NCBI GenBank assembly: GCA_003279605.1
Contig: QCHF01000002.1
Coordinates: forward strand, 509,586-573,585
DNA length: 64,000 bases
Direction of reading: 5' to 3'
Source: SAR86 cluster bacterium AG-390-O18
GTDB lineage: Bacteria > Pseudomonadota > Gammaproteobacteria > Magnimaribacterales > AG-339-G14
Shown here: positions 19,617-27,286 of the stretch, piece after piece
Position numbering within the stretch: the first letter of the stretch is position 1
How the letters are laid out: the number at the start of each line of letters is the position of its first letter
Position numbers and translations under genes: made by a program
Notes under the pieces: model-generated
What the model saw: the letters and a program-made list of their open reading frames with translations, nothing else
Database searches by the model: none
What the model was told of the DNA's origin: nothing

Positions 19617-19886
19617 TTGAGTTTAGAAACAAAAACAAAGGAAGAGATTATTTCAAATTTTGCACAGTCTAAGGGAGACACAGGTTCCCCAGAAGTTCAA
19701 ATAGCTTTGTTAACAGCAAATATCGAATCTTTACAAGCTCATTTCAAAGACCATGCCAAAGATCATCATTCTAGACAAGGACTTATAAGAATGGTTAACA
19801 CAAGACGTAAACTTTTGGATTATTTGAAGAAAAAAAATCCTAAAAGATACAGTTCTATTCTCTCAGAATTAAACCTCAGAAAGTAA
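19617..19886 (+). CDS. rpsO: 30S ribosomal protein S15
   Basis: S15 binds the three-way junction of 16S rRNA early in 30S assembly. The 89 residues equal the E. coli length. The rRNA-binding [21 protein letters not shown] stretch is intact, with the conserved [14 protein letters not shown] before it. The start is a TTG at 19617 preceded by AAGGAGGA (19602-19609), the strongest ribosome binding site in this operon. It may compensate for the weak start codon. pnp follows after 29 bases. E. coli has an RNase III hairpin in that gap, for which there is little room here. Confidence 0.95.
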   Translation: MSLETKTKEEIISNFAQSKGDTGSPEVQIALLTANIESLQAHFKDHAKDHHSRQGLIRMVNTRRKLLDYLKKKNPKRYSSILSELNLRK

Positions 19887-19915
19887 CTTAGAGTTACATA
19901 AATTAAGGAAAATAA

Positions 19916-22003
19916 ATGAATGATATGAAAGTTATATCTTGCACTAAAGAAATTGCAGGAAGAAATGTTACATTAGAGACAGGAAAGGTTGCTCGACAAG
20001 CAACTGGATCAGTAGTTGCATCCTCGGGAGATACCAAAGTTTTGGTTACTGTGGTTGCTGGACAAGATAAATCAGACATGGGATTTTTCCCCCTCACTGT
20101 AAACTACATTGAAAAGTTTTATGCTTCAGGAAAAATTCCTGGTAGCTTTTTTAGAAGAGAAGGGAGGCCTTCTGAAAAAGAAGTTCTTACATCAAGATTA
20201 ATAGACAGACCAATTAGACCTTTATTCCCTAAAGGTTTTGGTAGAGAAGTACAGATTATCTGTACCGTTTTATCCATGGATAAAAATGATGATGCTGATG
20301 TTATTTCTATCATAGGTGCATCAGCAGCACTTCAACTCTCAGGACTTCCTTTTCAAGGGCCTTTATCTGCAGCAAAAGTTGGTTTCATAGATGGGAATTA
20401 TGTTCTTAATCCATCCTTAGAAGAGATAAAAAATTCCTCTCTTAATATGATGGTGGCTGGTTCTCAAGACGCGATATTCATGGTTGAATCAGAGGCAAAA
20501 GAGCTTTCGGAAGATCAAATGCTTGGTGCTATTCTTTTTGCTCAAGCTGAAATGCAATCAAGTCTAGAGTTAATAGAAGAATTAGTTTCGCAAGCTTCAA
20601 TTTCTCCAATTGAGTTTGAAGCTAAGGAAGAAGACGCTGAAACAAAGGAAAAGGTCAACAGTCTAGTTTCTGTGGAATTATCTGAAGCTTATCAAATAGC
20701 AGAAAAGGCTAACAGACAAGAAAAAATTGCTGAATTAAAAGAAAAAGTAAAGACATCTTTTGAAGATCCTGAAGACGAGAAAATTGATGAAGCTCTTAGT
20801 CAATTTAAATCTTTAGAGTCTGAGATTGTAAGATCAAGATTATTATCCGGAGAGTCAAGAATTGATGGAAGAGATCTAGATACGGTTAGACCAATTTCTA
20901 TTGAGGTTGGAGTTTTGCCACAGGCTCATGGCTCAGCATTATTTACCAGAGGCGAGACTCAATCAATTTCTGTAGCAACTATGGATTCTTTAAAGCTGTC
21001 GCAATTAATTGATTCATTACATGGGGATTTAAAGGATCCTTTTATGCTCCATTATAATTTTCCTCCTTTTTCTGTTGGAGAAGCAGGAATGGTTGGAAGC
21101 CCAAAAAGAAGAGAAATTGGTCATGGAAAACTTGCAAGAAGAGCTTTAGAGGCTGTTTTACCTAATCCAGCTGATTTTGAATATGCAATTAGAGTCGTAT
21201 CAGAAATTACTGAGTCTAATGGTTCAAGTTCTATGGCTACAGTTTGCGCTTCAAGTCTAGCAATGATGGATGCAGGAATTCCATTAAAAAAACCTGTAGC
21301 AGGAGTTGCCATGGGATTAGTAAAAACTGATGATCAACACTGTGTAATTACTGACATCTTAGGAGATGAAGACCATCTAGGAGATATGGATTTCAAAGTA
21401 GCAGGAACAGATACAGGAGTAACTGCTTTGCAAATGGATATAAAAATTGCTGGAATAAATGAACAAATTCTTGAAGATGCTCTTAATAAAGCTCACACAG
21501 CAAGAAATCACATTTTAGGAGAAATGAATAAAGTTTTATCTGAAAGTAGAGCTGAATTGTCTCCGCTTGCTCCTCAAGCAATCGAGCTCAAAATTCCAAA
21601 AAATAAAATAGGCGAGGTCATTGGTAAAGGTGGAGCAAATATAAAAAAACTTACCGAGGAAACTAATACAAATATAGATATCTCCGATAATGGATCAGTA
21701 AAAATTTATGGTCGAAGTAAGGAAGAACGAGAAGATGCTTTACAAAAAATCGAGTTTATTACATCTGACCCTGAAGTAGGTTTGGTGACTTTAGGAACTG
21801 TAGAAAAAATAGTAGATTTTGGTGCTTTTGTGTCTTTCGATAACGGAAGAGAGGGTTTAGTACACATTTCAGAAATTTCTGAGGAGAGGGTAAAAAACAT
21901 TGCTGATTACCTTGTTGAAGGAGAAGAAGTTGAAATAAAAGTTATCGGAATAGATGATAGAGGAAAAGTAAAACTCTCTATGAAAGAAGTATCATCTGAA
22001 TAA
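19916..22003 (+). CDS. pnp: Polyribonucleotide nucleotidyltransferase (PNPase)
   Basis: PNPase degrades RNA 3' to 5' by phosphorolysis and is a core part of mRNA turnover. The 695 residues hold two RNase PH domains separated by an all-helical domain (about 215-300), then KH (KIGEVIGKGGANIKKL, about 560-610) and S1 (TLGTVEKIVDFGAFVSF, about 622-690). Conserved catalytic-side residues are visible in FFRREGRPSEKEVLTSRLIDRP and in SGESRIDGRD. It is the last gene of the rimP operon. No clear terminator follows before the lipoprotein gene. Confidence 0.97.
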   Translation: MNDMKVISCTKEIAGRNVTLETGKVARQATGSVVASSGDTKVLVTVVAGQDKSDMGFFPLTVNYIEKFYASGKIPGSFFRREGRPSEKEVLTSRLIDRPIRPLFPKGFGREVQIICTVLSMDKNDDADVISIIGASAALQLSGLPFQGPLSAAKVGFIDGNYVLNPSLEEIKNSSLNMMVAGSQDAIFMVESEAKELSEDQMLGAILFAQAEMQSSLELIEELVSQASISPIEFEAKEEDAETKEKVNSLVSVELSEAYQIAEKANRQEKIAELKEKVKTSFEDPEDEKIDEALSQFKSLESEIVRSRLLSGESRIDGRDLDTVRPISIEVGVLPQAHGSALFTRGETQSISVATMDSLKLSQLIDSLHGDLKDPFMLHYNFPPFSVGEAGMVGSPKRREIGHGKLARRALEAVLPNPADFEYAIRVVSEITESNGSSSMATVCASSLAMMDAGIPLKKPVAGVAMGLVKTDDQHCVITDILGDEDHLGDMDFKVAGTDTGVTALQMDIKIAGINEQILEDALNKAHTARNHILGEMNKVLSESRAELSPLAPQAIELKIPKNKIGEVIGKGGANIKKLTEETNTNIDISDNGSVKIYGRSKEEREDALQKIEFITSDPEVGLVTLGTVEKIVDFGAFVSFDNGREGLVHISEISEERVKNIADYLVEGEEVEIKVIGIDDRGKVKLSMKEVSSE

Positions 22004-22059
22004 AAATTCTGTTTTAATTAAATTAGAAATTTGATAAATTAATGCTCTTGGGAGTTAGA

Positions 22060-22473
22060 ATGACCTTTCTAAAAAAAGCTAATCAAAAGTACCTATTTTA
22101 TGGCTTTATAGCTCTCTTTTTAATTGGCTGTGCCAATCCTGTATGGTGGTATAGAAGCCCTACGTCTGACTACACTCACTTTGATTTTGACCCAACTGAA
22201 CTTAATTGTATTGAGTTAACAGAGCAAGTAATTAGAGTTTCTGGGATTATTTCTGATTTGGCGTCTAAATTAACAGAACAGGCTGATAGAGATACAGGCT
22301 ATGCTCAATTTGGTTTTGAGACCAACAACCCTAGAGCAGGCTCAAATTTTTTTGGTTTTAGATCTACAGCTGTAGATCCAAAAGTAGTTGAATACAAAGA
22401 AACTCTTGCAGTTTTAGAAGAGATGCAAGTTTTGCTAATCGACAACTGTGCTCCAGATCAAGTAGATCCTTAA
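22060..22473 (+). CDS. Small lipoprotein of unknown function
   Basis: A 137-residue protein that I do not recognise. A signal peptide (YGFIALFLIGC) ends in a lipobox, so the Cys near residue 26 is probably lipidated. The mature part has a PVWWYRSP stretch, two further cysteines that could form a disulfide (one in ELNCIE, one near the end in DNCAP), and a central helical region. I placed the start at ATG 22060 because a GGGAG ribosome site lies just upstream; an ATG 18 bases earlier has no such site. It follows pnp by 56 bases and converges with tRNA-Met. Envelope location is inferred from the lipobox only. Confidence 0.7.
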   Translation: MTFLKKANQKYLFYGFIALFLIGCANPVWWYRSPTSDYTHFDFDPTELNCIELTEQVIRVSGIISDLASKLTEQADRDTGYAQFGFETNNPRAGSNFFGFRSTAVDPKVVEYKETLAVLEEMQVLLIDNCAPDQVDP

Positions 22474-22487
22474 ACCTCTTAATTTAT

Positions 22488-22564
22488 TGGTGGCTATGGG
22501 TAGACTTGAACTACCGACCTCAGCATTATGAATGCTGCGCTCTAACCAGCTGAGCTACATAGCC
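22488..22564 (-). tRNA. tRNA-Met, elongator (anticodon CAT)
   Basis: 77 bases on the minus strand with encoded CCA. The acceptor begins GGCTATG and pairs fully with CATAGCC, unlike an initiator. The anticodon loop reads TTCATAA and the D and T arms are regular. CAT could also be the lysidine-modified tRNA-Ile2. The acceptor and D arm look more like elongator tRNA-Met of E. coli than tRNA-Ile2, whose acceptor is GGCCCCT. Confidence 0.9.
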
Positions 22565-22573
22565 AAAAAATGG

Positions 22574-22602
22574 ATTCTCTTTGTAGTTAGACTAATTGTC
22601 AA
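22574..22602 (-). promoter_or_regulatory. Promoter of tRNA-Met
   Basis: On the minus strand, a perfect TTGACA (22602-22597), a 17-base spacer and GAGAAT (22579-22574, four of six consensus bases) lie 9 bases before the tRNA. The element sits in the short gap after ychF, so the tRNA can be made independently of that gene. Confidence 0.55.
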
Positions 22603-22606
22603 GATT

Positions 22607-23695
22607 CTAAACATTAAATCTAAATAAAATTATATCGCCGTCCCTAACTTCATAATCTGATCCTTCAGATCGCCATTTTCCTTGAGCTTTAGCACCTTGC
22701 TCTCCATCAAATTCAATAAAATCCCTGAAAGACACAGTTTCGGCTCGAATGAATCCTTTTTTGAAATCAGTATGGATTACTCCCGCAGCATCCGGCGCTT
22801 TGGTTCCATTTTTTATTACCCAAGCTCTAGATTCTGATTGACCTGATGTAAAGAAAGTTTGTAATCCTAAAGTTCTAAAAGCAGTTTTTATTAATTTATT
22901 AAGACCTGGCTCTTCTAATCCTACAAGATCTATTAGTTCCTGCTTGCTTTCATTTTCAAGTTCACTTATTTCAAATTCTATTTGGTTACACATTTCAATT
23001 AATTGCGAGCCATTTGAATGCGCCTTTTCTCTTAATTTTTTAAGACCATCGGTCTCTTCCATATCCTCATTCAAATTTGCAATAAAGATAACTGGTTTTG
23101 CCGATAACAGGCCAACTTCACTTACAAAAGTTTTATTTTCCTCATCTTTCAAATATTCAAAAAGAGAACCTCCTTTTTTGAGAATAGTTAAAATATCTTC
23201 TATTCTCGAAAGATCTTTCAATAAATCCTTATCTCCACTTTTTGCTTTTCTAACAATTCTTTCTTTTGTTTTCTCTAAAGATTCTATATCAGACAAGATT
23301 AATTCCATTTCTATGATTTCAACATCCGAAATTGGATCTACTCTTTCATTCACATGAGTAACCTCATTATCTTCAAAGCACCTTACAACATGAATAATTG
23401 TTTGAGTCTCTCTTATGTGACCTAAAAATTTATTTCCTAAACCTTCTCCTTTTGATGCACCTTCAACTAAACCGGCAATATCAACAAATTCAACGGTGGC
23501 AGGAATCACTTTTTCCGATTTAGAAATTTTCGAAATTTTATCCAATCTTTCATCTGGTAATTCAACTATTCCATGATTTGGTTCAATCGTACAAAAAGGA
23601 AAGTTTTCTGCAGCAATTCTCGAGGCAGTAAGGGCATTAAATAGTGTTGATTTACCGACATTAGGCAAGCCAACTATTCCACATTTTAAAGACAT
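22607..23695 (-). CDS. ychF: Redox-regulated ATPase YchF (OLA1 family)
   Basis: YchF is a universally conserved P-loop protein of the Obg group that binds ATP rather than GTP and associates with ribosomes; its exact role is unsettled. The 362 residues match the family (363 in E. coli). Visible parts are the P loop GLPNVGKSTLFNALT, switch region NFPFCTIEPNHG, DIAGLVEGASKGEGLGN, a coiled-coil middle, and a C-terminal TGS domain ending in YEVRDGDIILFRFNV. It follows pth with a 1-base overlap, the same pth-ychF pair as in E. coli. Confidence 0.96.
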   Translation of the reverse strand: MSLKCGIVGLPNVGKSTLFNALTASRIAAENFPFCTIEPNHGIVELPDERLDKISKISKSEKVIPATVEFVDIAGLVEGASKGEGLGNKFLGHIRETQTIIHVVRCFEDNEVTHVNERVDPISDVEIIEMELILSDIESLEKTKERIVRKAKSGDKDLLKDLSRIEDILTILKKGGSLFEYLKDEENKTFVSEVGLLSAKPVIFIANLNEDMEETDGLKKLREKAHSNGSQLIEMCNQIEFEISELENESKQELIDLVGLEEPGLNKLIKTAFRTLGLQTFFTSGQSESRAWVIKNGTKAPDAAGVIHTDFKKGFIRAETVSFRDFIEFDGEQGAKAQGKWRSEGSDYEVRDGDIILFRFNV

Positions 23696-24264
23696 TAGTT
23701 ATTCAGTTTATTTAAGGCTTTATCCCAATCCTCTTGTAAAATAAATTCTATAATGGAAAGGCCTTTATCTATACATTGCAGGCGATCCATCTTTTCCTCT
23801 TTTTTTCCTTTCTGAATCACGTACTTATTTACTTTTTTCTTATCACCTGGATGATCAATTCCGATTCTAATTCTTTTAAAATCTTGAGATCCAAGATTTT
23901 CAAAAATACTTTTCAAACCATTATGACCCCCATGTCCTCCGCCTGCTTTTAATTTTATTACTCCTGACTTCAAGTCAAGATCATCATGAATGACAATAAT
24001 ATTTTCTATATTCGTATTAAATTTATTTTTTAATAACTTTAAAGCAGCCCCGTTATGATTCATAAAAATGGTGGGAGTTGCAAAAATAACTTTTTTATCA
24101 TGGATAACTACTTCTGCCAAAAAGGATTTTAAAGTTTTCTTTTCTTTTAAATCAAAAGAATATTTTTTTTGAGCTTCAAGGATAAAGTCTGTTCCAACAT
24201 TATGCCTAGTATTGGAATATCTTGAGCCTGGGTTACCTAGGCCAACGACTAGAAAAGAACTCAT
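23695..24264 (-). CDS. pth: Peptidyl-tRNA hydrolase
   Basis: Pth releases peptides from peptidyl-tRNA that dropped off ribosomes. The 189 residues are close to E. coli Pth (194). Active-site elements are present: GLGNPGSRYSNTRHNVG with the catalytic His, FMNHNGAALK with the Asn, and HDDLDLKSGVIKLKAGGGHGGHNGL with the Asp. It lies between rplY and ychF on the minus strand, with gaps of 15 and -1 bases. This grouping (prs, rplY, pth, ychF) is common in gammaproteobacteria. Confidence 0.95.
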   Translation of the reverse strand: MSSFLVVGLGNPGSRYSNTRHNVGTDFILEAQKKYSFDLKEKKTLKSFLAEVVIHDKKVIFATPTIFMNHNGAALKLLKNKFNTNIENIIVIHDDLDLKSGVIKLKAGGGHGGHNGLKSIFENLGSQDFKRIRIGIDHPGDKKKVNKYVIQKGKKEEKMDRLQCIDKGLSIIEFILQEDWDKALNKLNN

Positions 24265-24279
24265 GAAAACTTATGAAAG

Positions 24280-24978
24280 TTAGTCTTTAGATTCTTCCTC
24301 AGAACTACTCTCATCCGCAGCATCTGCAGTTTCTGAGGCCTCATCTGTAGACTCTTCGGATTCGTCTACTTCACCTTCAGACGGCTCGTCATCAATATCA
24401 AGGGCAGCTCTAGTTACGTTTACACTTGCAACTGGCTGGTCTTGGTTATTAAGAATATTAGTACTAAGAGAAACTCCTTCTGGAAGGATAATTTGAGATT
24501 GCATCACATTTGAACCAATTACTAAGTCTTTCATGTCAATCTCAATGAACTCTGGAAGATTTTGAGCACTACAAGTCAATTCAATTTCATTTTTAAGATG
24601 TGAAATCATTCCTCCTTCCTGTTTTACCCCAATACAAACCTCTTCATTAATAAATTTTAGAGGCACATTAATCGTGATATTAGTCTTTTCACTTACGGCC
24701 TGAAAATCGACGTGGATTGGTCTGTCATTAGAAGGGTTTAATTGAACTTCCTTTAAAATGACTTTTTCAGCACCATCATTTTGGTTTAACTCAATCACTT
24801 GAGAAAAAATACTGGGATTTTCTAGAATTTTTACTAAATCTTTTTCTAAAACTTTAACCATTTTAGCATCGTTTTCTTGACCATAAACTATCGCAGGAAT
24901 CTCTCCTGATTTTCTTAAGATTTTTGCTGAAATATTATTTTCTCTTATTTCGGCAGATATAGATGTTGATTCACTCAT
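24280..24978 (-). CDS. rplY: 50S ribosomal protein L25/general stress protein Ctc
   Basis: L25 binds 5S rRNA in the large subunit. The 232 residues are of the long Ctc/TL5 type, not the 94-residue E. coli form. The N-terminal L25 domain (about 1-95: LRKSGEIPAIVYG, NDRPIHVDFQAV) is followed by a beta-rich second domain to about 190. A strongly acidic tail of about 40 residues, rich in Glu, Asp and Ser, ends the protein. It begins 2 bases after prs, so both come from one transcript. Confidence 0.94.
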   Translation of the reverse strand: MSESTSISAEIRENNISAKILRKSGEIPAIVYGQENDAKMVKVLEKDLVKILENPSIFSQVIELNQNDGAEKVILKEVQLNPSNDRPIHVDFQAVSEKTNITINVPLKFINEEVCIGVKQEGGMISHLKNEIELTCSAQNLPEFIEIDMKDLVIGSNVMQSQIILPEGVSLSTNILNNQDQPVASVNVTRAALDIDDEPSEGEVDESEESTDEASETADAADESSSEEESKD

Positions 24979-24980
24979 TT

Positions 24981-25934
24981 TTATAAAAACATTTGGCTAA
25001 TGGATTCTTCTTTATTAACCCTATTTATAGCCTCAGCTATAGTCTTATCCATAGAAATGGTTTTAATCTTTTTAGTTGATGAGGCCATTTCTGAAAGCGG
25101 AATTGTATCAGTAACTATTAATTCGTCTAGTCTTGAATTACTAATATTTTTTAAAGCATTTCCGGAAAGGACTGCATGAGTAGCGTAACTTACAACCTTT
25201 TTAGCGCCAGACTCTTTTAAGGCTTCAGCAGCATTACAAATTGTTCCAGCCGTATCGATAATATCATCAACAAGAATACATGTTTTGTTTTTTACATCTC
25301 CAATAACATTCATGACTTGAGATTGATTTTCCTTTTCTCTTCTTTTATCAATAATTGCTAAATCAGCATCATCTAAAAACTTAGCCAATGCTCTTGCTCT
25401 AACAACTCCTCCAACATCGGGAGAAACCACCATTTGATTTTTATATTTCGTCTTAACGATGTGATCAAAAATTACACTTGTTCCATAAACATTATCAACT
25501 GGAATATTGAAGAAGCCTTGAATTTGATCAGAGTGCAGTTCGATAGTAAGGACTCTGTTGGCACCAGCACTTTGCAACATATCAGCTACTAATTTTGCAC
25601 TTATTGGAACTCTTTCTGATCTAACTCTCCGATCCTGTCGAGCATATCCAAAATAAGGTATCACTGCTGTAATTCGTGATGCCGAAGCACGCCTCAAAGC
25701 ATCAATCATAATAATTAATTCCATTAGATTATCATTCGCCGGAAAACAAGTAGACTGAACAATGAAAACATCCTTTCCCCTAACATTTTCTTCAATCTTG
25801 ATATTCATCTCCTGATCGCTAAATCTCCCCACAGTTGCTTTTCCAAGAGGTTTATTAAGTTTTTTAACAATTTTTTTTGCTAGACCAGGATTTGAATTTC
25901 CGGAGAAAATAACTAAGTTGTTTTTAGAATTCAT
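24981..25934 (-). CDS. prs: Ribose-phosphate pyrophosphokinase (PRPP synthase)
   Basis: Prs makes PRPP from ribose-5-phosphate and ATP for nucleotide, histidine and NAD synthesis. I chose the ATG at 25934 (317 residues, N-terminus [19 protein letters not shown]), which matches the E. coli length of 315. A longer frame reaching 25970 would read into tRNA-Gln. Visible motifs are the ATP-binding [40 protein letters not shown] and the PRPP loop [13 protein letters not shown]. The start codon is only 9 bases from the tRNA-Gln 3' end and no Shine-Dalgarno sequence fits between. Confidence 0.96.
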   Translation of the reverse strand: MNSKNNLVIFSGNSNPGLAKKIVKKLNKPLGKATVGRFSDQEMNIKIEENVRGKDVFIVQSTCFPANDNLMELIIMIDALRRASASRITAVIPYFGYARQDRRVRSERVPISAKLVADMLQSAGANRVLTIELHSDQIQGFFNIPVDNVYGTSVIFDHIVKTKYKNQMVVSPDVGGVVRARALAKFLDDADLAIIDKRREKENQSQVMNVIGDVKNKTCILVDDIIDTAGTICNAAEALKESGAKKVVSYATHAVLSGNALKNISNSRLDELIVTDTIPLSEMASSTKKIKTISMDKTIAEAINRVNKEESISQMFL

Positions 25935-25943
25935 TTTTATTTT

Positions 25944-26018
25944 TGGCTGGGGTGGATGGATTCGAACCATCGCATGGCGGCATCAAAAGCCGCTGCCTTA
26001 CCGCTTGGCTACACCCCA
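25944..26018 (-). tRNA. tRNA-Gln (anticodon TTG)
   Basis: 75 bases on the minus strand with encoded CCA and the acceptor TGGGGTG pairing with CACCCCA. The loop TTTTGAT gives anticodon TTG, and the T arm is GATGGTTCGAATCCATC. The weak first pair U1-A72 is typical of tRNA-Gln. It is embedded between ispE and prs: its 5' end overlaps the last 10 bases of ispE, and its 3' end is 9 bases from the prs start. It is probably excised from a shared transcript. Confidence 0.95.
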
Positions 26019-26824
26019 GAATTAAGCAGTTCATTTAATAAAGGCGATTTGTTAATAGTATTAGTAATAACATATGGTAATTTTCTTGGTGCATTATCCA
26101 TTATTTCCTTTCCCTCTTCAAAAGAATTAATTTTTGTGAACATACTACTTCCTGTTCCAGAGATACTTACTTCTTTATTTTTGCTTAAAAAGTCATATGC
26201 TTCTTTGACCAGAGGATAATTAAACAAAACCCACTCTTCAAAATAGTTTCCCTTTAAACTATCTCTTTTATTTGAAATTTCCTCAAATGTTACAGCGTTA
26301 AAAGCATCTTTTGTGGATATTGAACATCCAGGAAATAGAATCATGACTAAATCTTCTGGAAATTCCTTAGGTTCAATTATCTCTCCTATTCCTGAGACTC
26401 TTCCAGAGAGGCCTTTTAAAAAAAATGGTATATCCGAACCTAAAGATTTACCTAGATCTACTAAAACATCTAAGGATAAATTGAGATTTGCGAGACTATT
26501 AACTGCAAGCATTACAGTTGCCGCATTAGAACTTCCGCCCCCAAGTCCAGAGCCGAGAGGAATGTTTTTCTCAATTTTTACGGAATAATTAAGCTGGGCA
26601 TCACAAAAGGACTCAATCATCTTCAAAGCTTCAGTAACTAAATTTTCTTGTTGAGACAGCTGAATTTTTGTTGTGGAAACTGAAAGTTTATTTGAAGAAC
26701 AAATCTCGACTTTATCTCCCCAATTTAAAAATTGAAAATCTGAATCTATATCATGGTAGCCATCCGATCTCTTTCTGACTAATTTCAAAGATAAATTAAT
26801 TTTCGCTGGAGAACTAAATATCAT
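26009..26824 (-). CDS. ispE: 4-diphosphocytidyl-2-C-methyl-D-erythritol kinase
   Basis: IspE phosphorylates CDP-methylerythritol in the non-mevalonate isoprenoid pathway. The 271 residues show the GHMP-kinase motifs: SPAKINLSLKLVRKRSDGYH at the N-terminus, the ATP loop PLGSGLGGGSSNAA, and a late SISGTGSSMF. The stop codon TAG and the last two residues are encoded by bases that are also the 5' end of tRNA-Gln. The ispE-prs neighbourhood is the same as in E. coli. The gene overlaps the end of the putative lolB by 11 bases. Confidence 0.93.
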   Translation of the reverse strand: MIFSSPAKINLSLKLVRKRSDGYHDIDSDFQFLNWGDKVEICSSNKLSVSTTKIQLSQQENLVTEALKMIESFCDAQLNYSVKIEKNIPLGSGLGGGSSNAATVMLAVNSLANLNLSLDVLVDLGKSLGSDIPFFLKGLSGRVSGIGEIIEPKEFPEDLVMILFPGCSISTKDAFNAVTFEEISNKRDSLKGNYFEEWVLFNYPLVKEAYDFLSKNKEVSISGTGSSMFTKINSFEEGKEIMDNAPRKLPYVITNTINKSPLLNELLNSGV

Positions 26825-27254
26825 AGAGTTTCATTGAGAATCTAAATTTTTGAAAATTTCCTTGAATAATTAGACCTGTTTTATTAGATAAATGCTTTTT
26901 TAGTTTAAGATTTTGTAATGAAAAATTCTGGCATTCGATATTTGTACATTTGAAGAAGAACCATTTAAGAAATAACTTCAAATCAGACTCTTTTATGATG
27001 TTTTCATATTTAAAGTTAGTTTTGATTTCTTCATCTTTAAACAAAATATTAAAGTCTTTACTCAAACCATCTAAATTCAATTTAATTCTTTTCTCATCTT
27101 CACTGACATTTATGATTCCTGAGAAATATTCATAATTCGAAGCAAGAGAAAACTTACCTTTTTTAAAAAAATTATCTTCATTAATTTCGATTGCTGCACA
27201 CGAAAAGAGAAAAAAAATCAAAAAAAGATAATAAACTAAAAACGATTTTTTCAT
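26814..27254 (-). CDS. lolB: Short lipoprotein, probable outer-membrane lipoprotein receptor LolB
   Basis: A 146-residue lipoprotein: signal peptide with lipobox (LIFFLFSC), then a small beta-rich domain starting KKGKFSLAS, where LolB proteins have a similar Gly-x-h-a-h strand. LolB receives lipoproteins from LolA and inserts them into the outer membrane. E. coli LolB has 207 residues, so this would be a reduced form. The assignment rests mainly on position: lolB precedes ispE-prs and diverges from hemA-prfA in E. coli, and this gene has exactly that place. Sequence similarity by eye is weak, so another lipoprotein is possible. Confidence 0.5.
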   Translation of the reverse strand: MKKSFLVYYLFLIFFLFSCAAIEINEDNFFKKGKFSLASNYEYFSGIINVSEDEKRIKLNLDGLSKDFNILFKDEEIKTNFKYENIIKESDLKLFLKWFFFKCTNIECQNFSLQNLKLKKHLSNKTGLIIQGNFQKFRFSMKLYDI

Positions 27255-27279
27255 ATGTAAGCAGTCTAGATACTATAAT
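27250..27279 (+). promoter_or_regulatory. Candidate prfA promoter (leaderless start)
   Basis: A perfect TATAAT at 27274-27279 with TTCATA (27250-27255) 18 bases upstream. Only 7 bases separate the -10 box from the prfA ATG at 27287, so the expected transcription start falls on or next to the A of the start codon. The -35 box overlaps the lolB start codon on the other strand. Confidence 0.5.
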
Positions 27280-27286
27280 AGTTTTT

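Noticed and set aside
22488-22564. tRNA-Ile2 (CAT) instead of tRNA-Met
   Set aside because: Acceptor and D arm follow elongator tRNA-Met. tRNA-Ile2 in E. coli has a GC-rich GGCCCCT acceptor.
22944-23357. 137-residue open frame on the plus strand
   Set aside because: It lies wholly antisense to ychF, whose product is clearly conserved. The translation shows no domain and is rich in Ser and Phe, as expected from a shadow frame.
25935-25970. Extended prs start at 25970
   Set aside because: It would translate the 3' part of tRNA-Gln. The ATG at 25934 gives the family length and N-terminus.
27191-27286. Extended prfA start at 27191
   Set aside because: It would read through the beginning of lolB on the opposite strand and over the promoter. 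The ATG at 27287 matches RF1.
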